The notes beneath the pieces are model-generated. The model was not told the origin of the DNA, searched no databases, and was given only the letters and a program-made list of their open reading frames with translations. A stretch of 64,000 nucleotides of DNA from Leadbetterella sp964563435 (GTDB lineage: Bacteria; Bacteroidota; Bacteroidia; Cytophagales; Spirosomataceae): contig CAZLXI010000010.1 of the NCBI GenBank assembly GCA_964563435.1, positions 57,241 through 121,240 of the forward strand. Reading direction: 5' to 3'. Positions 62,055-64,000 of the stretch are shown piece by piece. Both the position numbers and the translations under genes were made by a program. Position 1 is the stretch's first letter; the number at the start of each line of letters is the position of its first letter.

Positions 62055-62914
62055 TTACTTTTTGCCGAAAAGCCTGGCAAAGAAACCTCTGGTCTTTTTG
62101 GTGACCTCCTGAGCGGTTTCTTCGGCTTCCCTTGCCAGCGCAGCCGCTTTAATTTTTGCTTTTTCGAGAGCTTCACTGGTGTCTTCTGCCAGATCGGCCA
62201 GTTTTTCAGCGGCAGCTTCTTTTACTTCTGCTGCTTTTTCCGCTACTTTGGCAGCTACCTCAGCGGCATCTTCTTTCAGCTCCGAGAATTTCTCTGTGGC
62301 GGCTTCTTTGAATTCGCTGGCCTTTTCGGCCACATCGGAAGCAATTTCCGCCGCTTTTTCTTTGGCGTCATCTATTTTTTCCGCTGCGGCATCTTTCAGC
62401 TCGCCGGCTTTTTCAGCAGCTCCGGCGGCTATTCCGGCAGCCGCTTCTTTTGCTTCGGATAATTTTTCAGCAGCAGCATCCTTTAGCTCCGCGACTTTAG
62501 AGACTACCGTTTCTTTGGCTTCCTCNNNNNNNNNNNNNNNNNNNNNNNNNNNNNNNNNNNNNNNNNNNNNNNNNNNNNNNNNNNNNNNNNNNNNNNNNNN
62601 NNNNNNNNNNNNNNNNNNNNNNNNNCAGCAGCATCCTTTAGCTCCGCGACTTTAGAGACTACCGTTTCTTTGGCTTCCTCTACTTTTTCAGTAGCGGCCC
62701 CTTTCAGTTCCTCTGCTTTGGTTTCTGCTGCTTCCGTCGCATCGGCTACCGTTTCTTTAACTTCCTCTACCTTTTCAGTAGCGGCTTCCTTCGCCTCCTC
62801 CACTTTTTCAGCGGCGGCTTCTTTCAGCTCTTCCGCTTTGTTTTCAGCGGCTTTTGCTGCATCATCTGCCAATTTTTTGGCGTCATCTATGACCTTTTTT
62901 TCGTTTTCCGACAT
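62055..62914 (-). CDS. Ala/Lys/Glu coiled-coil (LEA/apolipoprotein-like) protein, broken by gap
   Basis: From the ATG at 62914 (MSENEKKVIDDAKKLADDAAKA) the protein is a long run of 11- and 22-residue amphipathic helix repeats of the type AEKVEEAKEAATEKVEEVKE, as in group 3 LEA proteins and apolipoproteins. It ends in a basic aromatic tail, TKKTRGFFARLFGKK. A 100-N gap at 62526-62625 interrupts it and shifts the apparent frame. If the 55-bp identical flanks are one sequence, the frame is restored and the product is about 234 aa. Possibly a desiccation/stress or membrane-surface protein; no catalytic motif. Confidence 0.75.
62526..62625. other. Assembly gap (100 N) between identical 55-bp flanks
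   Basis: The 55 bp ending at 62525 are identical to the 55 bp starting at 62626. Exactly 100 N is a conventional placeholder. The pattern fits two contigs overlapping by one assembler k-mer and not real missing sequence. Confidence 0.9.
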
Positions 62915-62957
62915 GATGTTATTTTGTTTTTTTGACAAATATAAACATAGTCTAAAA

Positions 62958-64000
62958 TCAGATCATATATTTTAATCTAATAACTTCTTTTTCAGTCAAA
63001 AAACGCCAGTTGCCTCTGGGCAGATCCTTTTTGGTCAGCCCGGCGTAGGTGGTTCGATCCAGTTGGGTCACCTCATAGCCCAGGTGTTCAAAGATCCGGC
63101 GTACCACGCGGTTCTTTCCGCTGTGTATCTCTATACCGATCACCTGCTGGTCTGGCGTGATCACCGATACTTCATCCGGCTTAATGAAGCCGTCTTCGAG
63201 CTCTATGCCTTCTGCCAGCCGGTCGAAGTCCTCCCGATCCAATGGCTTGTCAATTTCCACCTGGTATATTTTGCGTATCTCATGGGAAGGGTGAGACAGC
63301 TTATCGGCCAGTTCGCCGTCGTTGGTAAACAGCAAAAGCCCGGTAGTAGCACGGTCCAGCCGCCCTACAGGATAGATCCTTTCCGGTCCGGCTTTGGCTA
63401 CGAGGTCCATTACGGTCCTTCTTCCTTCCGGATCTTCGGTAGTGGTAATGAAGTCTTTGGGCTTGTTGAGGAGCACATATACCAGCTTTTCGGGGTTCAG
63501 TATTTTCCTGCCGTATTTAACCACGTCAGTGACCTTCACCTGGTAACCCATTTCGGTGATGGTTTTCCCGTTTACCGTGATCTGGCCGCTTTCAATAAGG
63601 TCATCGGCTTCTCTCCGGGAACATAAGCCGGAGTTGGCAATGTAGCGGTTCAGGCGGATCTGGTCAGTAGGTTTCTTTTCAGCTGCCGATATCTTTTTTC
63701 TTTGCTTTTCAGGGATGTTCCTGATCAGGTTTTCTTCGGAATAGTCCGGTCTTTGCTGTGGTTTAGCGCCTTTTCCGTACTCAAAAGGCTCGTCTTTCTT
63801 CCTTTTAAAGGTCTTGAACGAGCTGCGTTCTTCCCGGGAGTCTTCTTCTGAGAACTTTTGCCGGTCAGGCCGGGAGCCTTCCTCCCTTTTAAAGCGGGAA
63901 GTGTCTCTTTCGGGAGAGAATTTCCGGTCTCCGGTGCGGGAGCCTCTTTCGAAATCTCCGTCCTTTTTATATCGCGGAGCATCTTTTTGTGATGAGAACC
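62958..64000 (-). CDS. 23S rRNA pseudouridine synthase (RluB/RsuA family), 5' end outside window
   Basis: The frame stays open past 63551 to the window edge. Reading in the gene's direction there is first a disordered Lys/Arg/Glu/Asp-rich extension of at least 110 residues. An S4 RNA-binding domain follows (IRLNRYIANSGLCSRREADDLIESG, encoded around 63590-63660), then the pseudouridine synthase core with catalytic Asp in VGRLDRATTGLLLFT and the C-terminal GKNRVVRRIFEHLGYEV. It would convert a uridine in 23S rRNA (RluB-like) or 16S rRNA. The charged N-terminal extension is common in Bacteroidota members. Confidence 0.93.
   Translation of the reverse strand, partial: FSSQKDAPRYKKDGDFERGSRTGDRKFSPERDTSRFKREEGSRPDRQKFSEEDSREERSSFKTFKRKKDEPFEYGKGAKPQQRPDYSEENLIRNIPEKQRKKISAAEKKPTDQIRLNRYIANSGLCSRREADDLIESGQITVNGKTITEMGYQVKVTDVVKYGRKILNPEKLVYVLLNKPKDFITTTEDPEGRRTVMDLVAKAGPERIYPVGRLDRATTGLLLFTNDGELADKLSHPSHEIRKIYQVEIDKPLDREDFDRLAEGIELEDGFIKPDEVSVITPDQQVIGIEIHSGKNRVVRRIFEHLGYEVTQLDRTTYAGLTKKDLPRGNWRFLTEKEVIRLKYMI

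Noticed and set aside
62526..62625. Gap as evidence of a large hidden repeat expansion
   Set aside because: The exact 55-bp flank identity and frame restoration favour a simple contig overlap, although a longer array cannot be excluded without reads.
62504..62938. Separate minus-strand gene ending RKPKKR
   Set aside because: The ending arises from reading through the N gap in the wrong frame; the coiled-coil repeat continues in the other frame on the far side.
1..64000. tRNA, rRNA, insertion sequence, prophage or integrase
   Set aside because: Searched by eye on both strands for T-loop/anticodon patterns, transposase DDE motifs and integrase motifs; none found, though a short degenerate RNA gene could be missed without a covariance search.

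Overview
The window reads as chromosome of a member of the Bacteroidota, most likely a gliding or formerly gliding lineage of the Cytophagales/Chitinophagales/Sphingobacteriales type. The evidence is a SusC/SusD pair, several secreted giants ending in type IX secretion system (T9SS) sorting domains, the gliding lipoprotein gldH next to ricT, many families typical of the phylum (DUF2851, DUF2480, DUF983, DUF1735), and at least nine exact or near-exact copies of the Bacteroidota -7 promoter element TAnnTTTG. I see no rRNA, tRNA, CRISPR array, insertion sequence or prophage. Coding density is high and there are no obvious Shine-Dalgarno leaders, as usual for the phylum.

Layout. 1-4.8 kb: 3' part of a giant T9SS adhesin (beta-helix, tandem Ig-like modules, HYR-like modules). 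4.9-9 kb: 1-Cys peroxiredoxin with an operator-like palindrome; an ABC exporter/importer with a His/acid-rich permease plus a DUF3299 protein; an outer-membrane protein; a LytTR regulator. 9.2-19.5 kb: housekeeping (gltA, HerA/YjgR-type ATPase, nucleoside kinase, M1 peptidase, CCA/poly(A) polymerase family enzyme, DUF2851, pyrF, rfbC). 19.4-28.7 kb: two more secreted proteins, one of 2355 aa. 28.9-37.5 kb: alkylglycerol-monooxygenase-like desaturase, MFS transporter with upp, then an alpha-E / Anbu-type proteasome-like protease / transglutaminase cluster, glmM and a glycosyltransferase. 37.5-47.9 kb: two M16 peptidases around a minus-strand block ispE - mazG-like - membrane protein - DUF2480 - pnuC - JmjC-like cupin, an isolated rpsJ, and a GlcNAc-kinase-like protein. 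48-53.6 kb: SusC, SusD and DUF1735 lipoprotein without any carbohydrate enzyme. 53.8-64 kb: FrnE-like thiol oxidoreductase, gldH, ricT, purD, a small T9SS-like protein, a flavin monooxygenase, an AT-rich RhuM-PLD gene, an Ala/Lys/Glu coiled-coil protein broken by an assembly gap, and the 3' part of an RNA pseudouridine synthase.

The most interesting non-coding signal is at gene ends. The window has twelve convergent gene pairs. Three are closed by long hairpins built from shuffled 7-bp words (GTTAAAA, ACTAAAA, GTGAAAA, GATAAAA), often starting on the base after the stop codon; two by a 120-150 bp palindromic element that also occurs once between tandem genes; two by canonical terminators; three by overlapping stop codons. 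Other GT-starting heptad arrays lie near gldH and purD. The most interesting protein system is the alpha-E / Anbu-like protease / transglutaminase cluster, which lacks the circularly permuted ATP-grasp gene normally found with it. The 100-N gap at 62.5 kb is flanked by an identical 55-bp sequence and looks like an assembly artefact: collapsing it restores one open frame.
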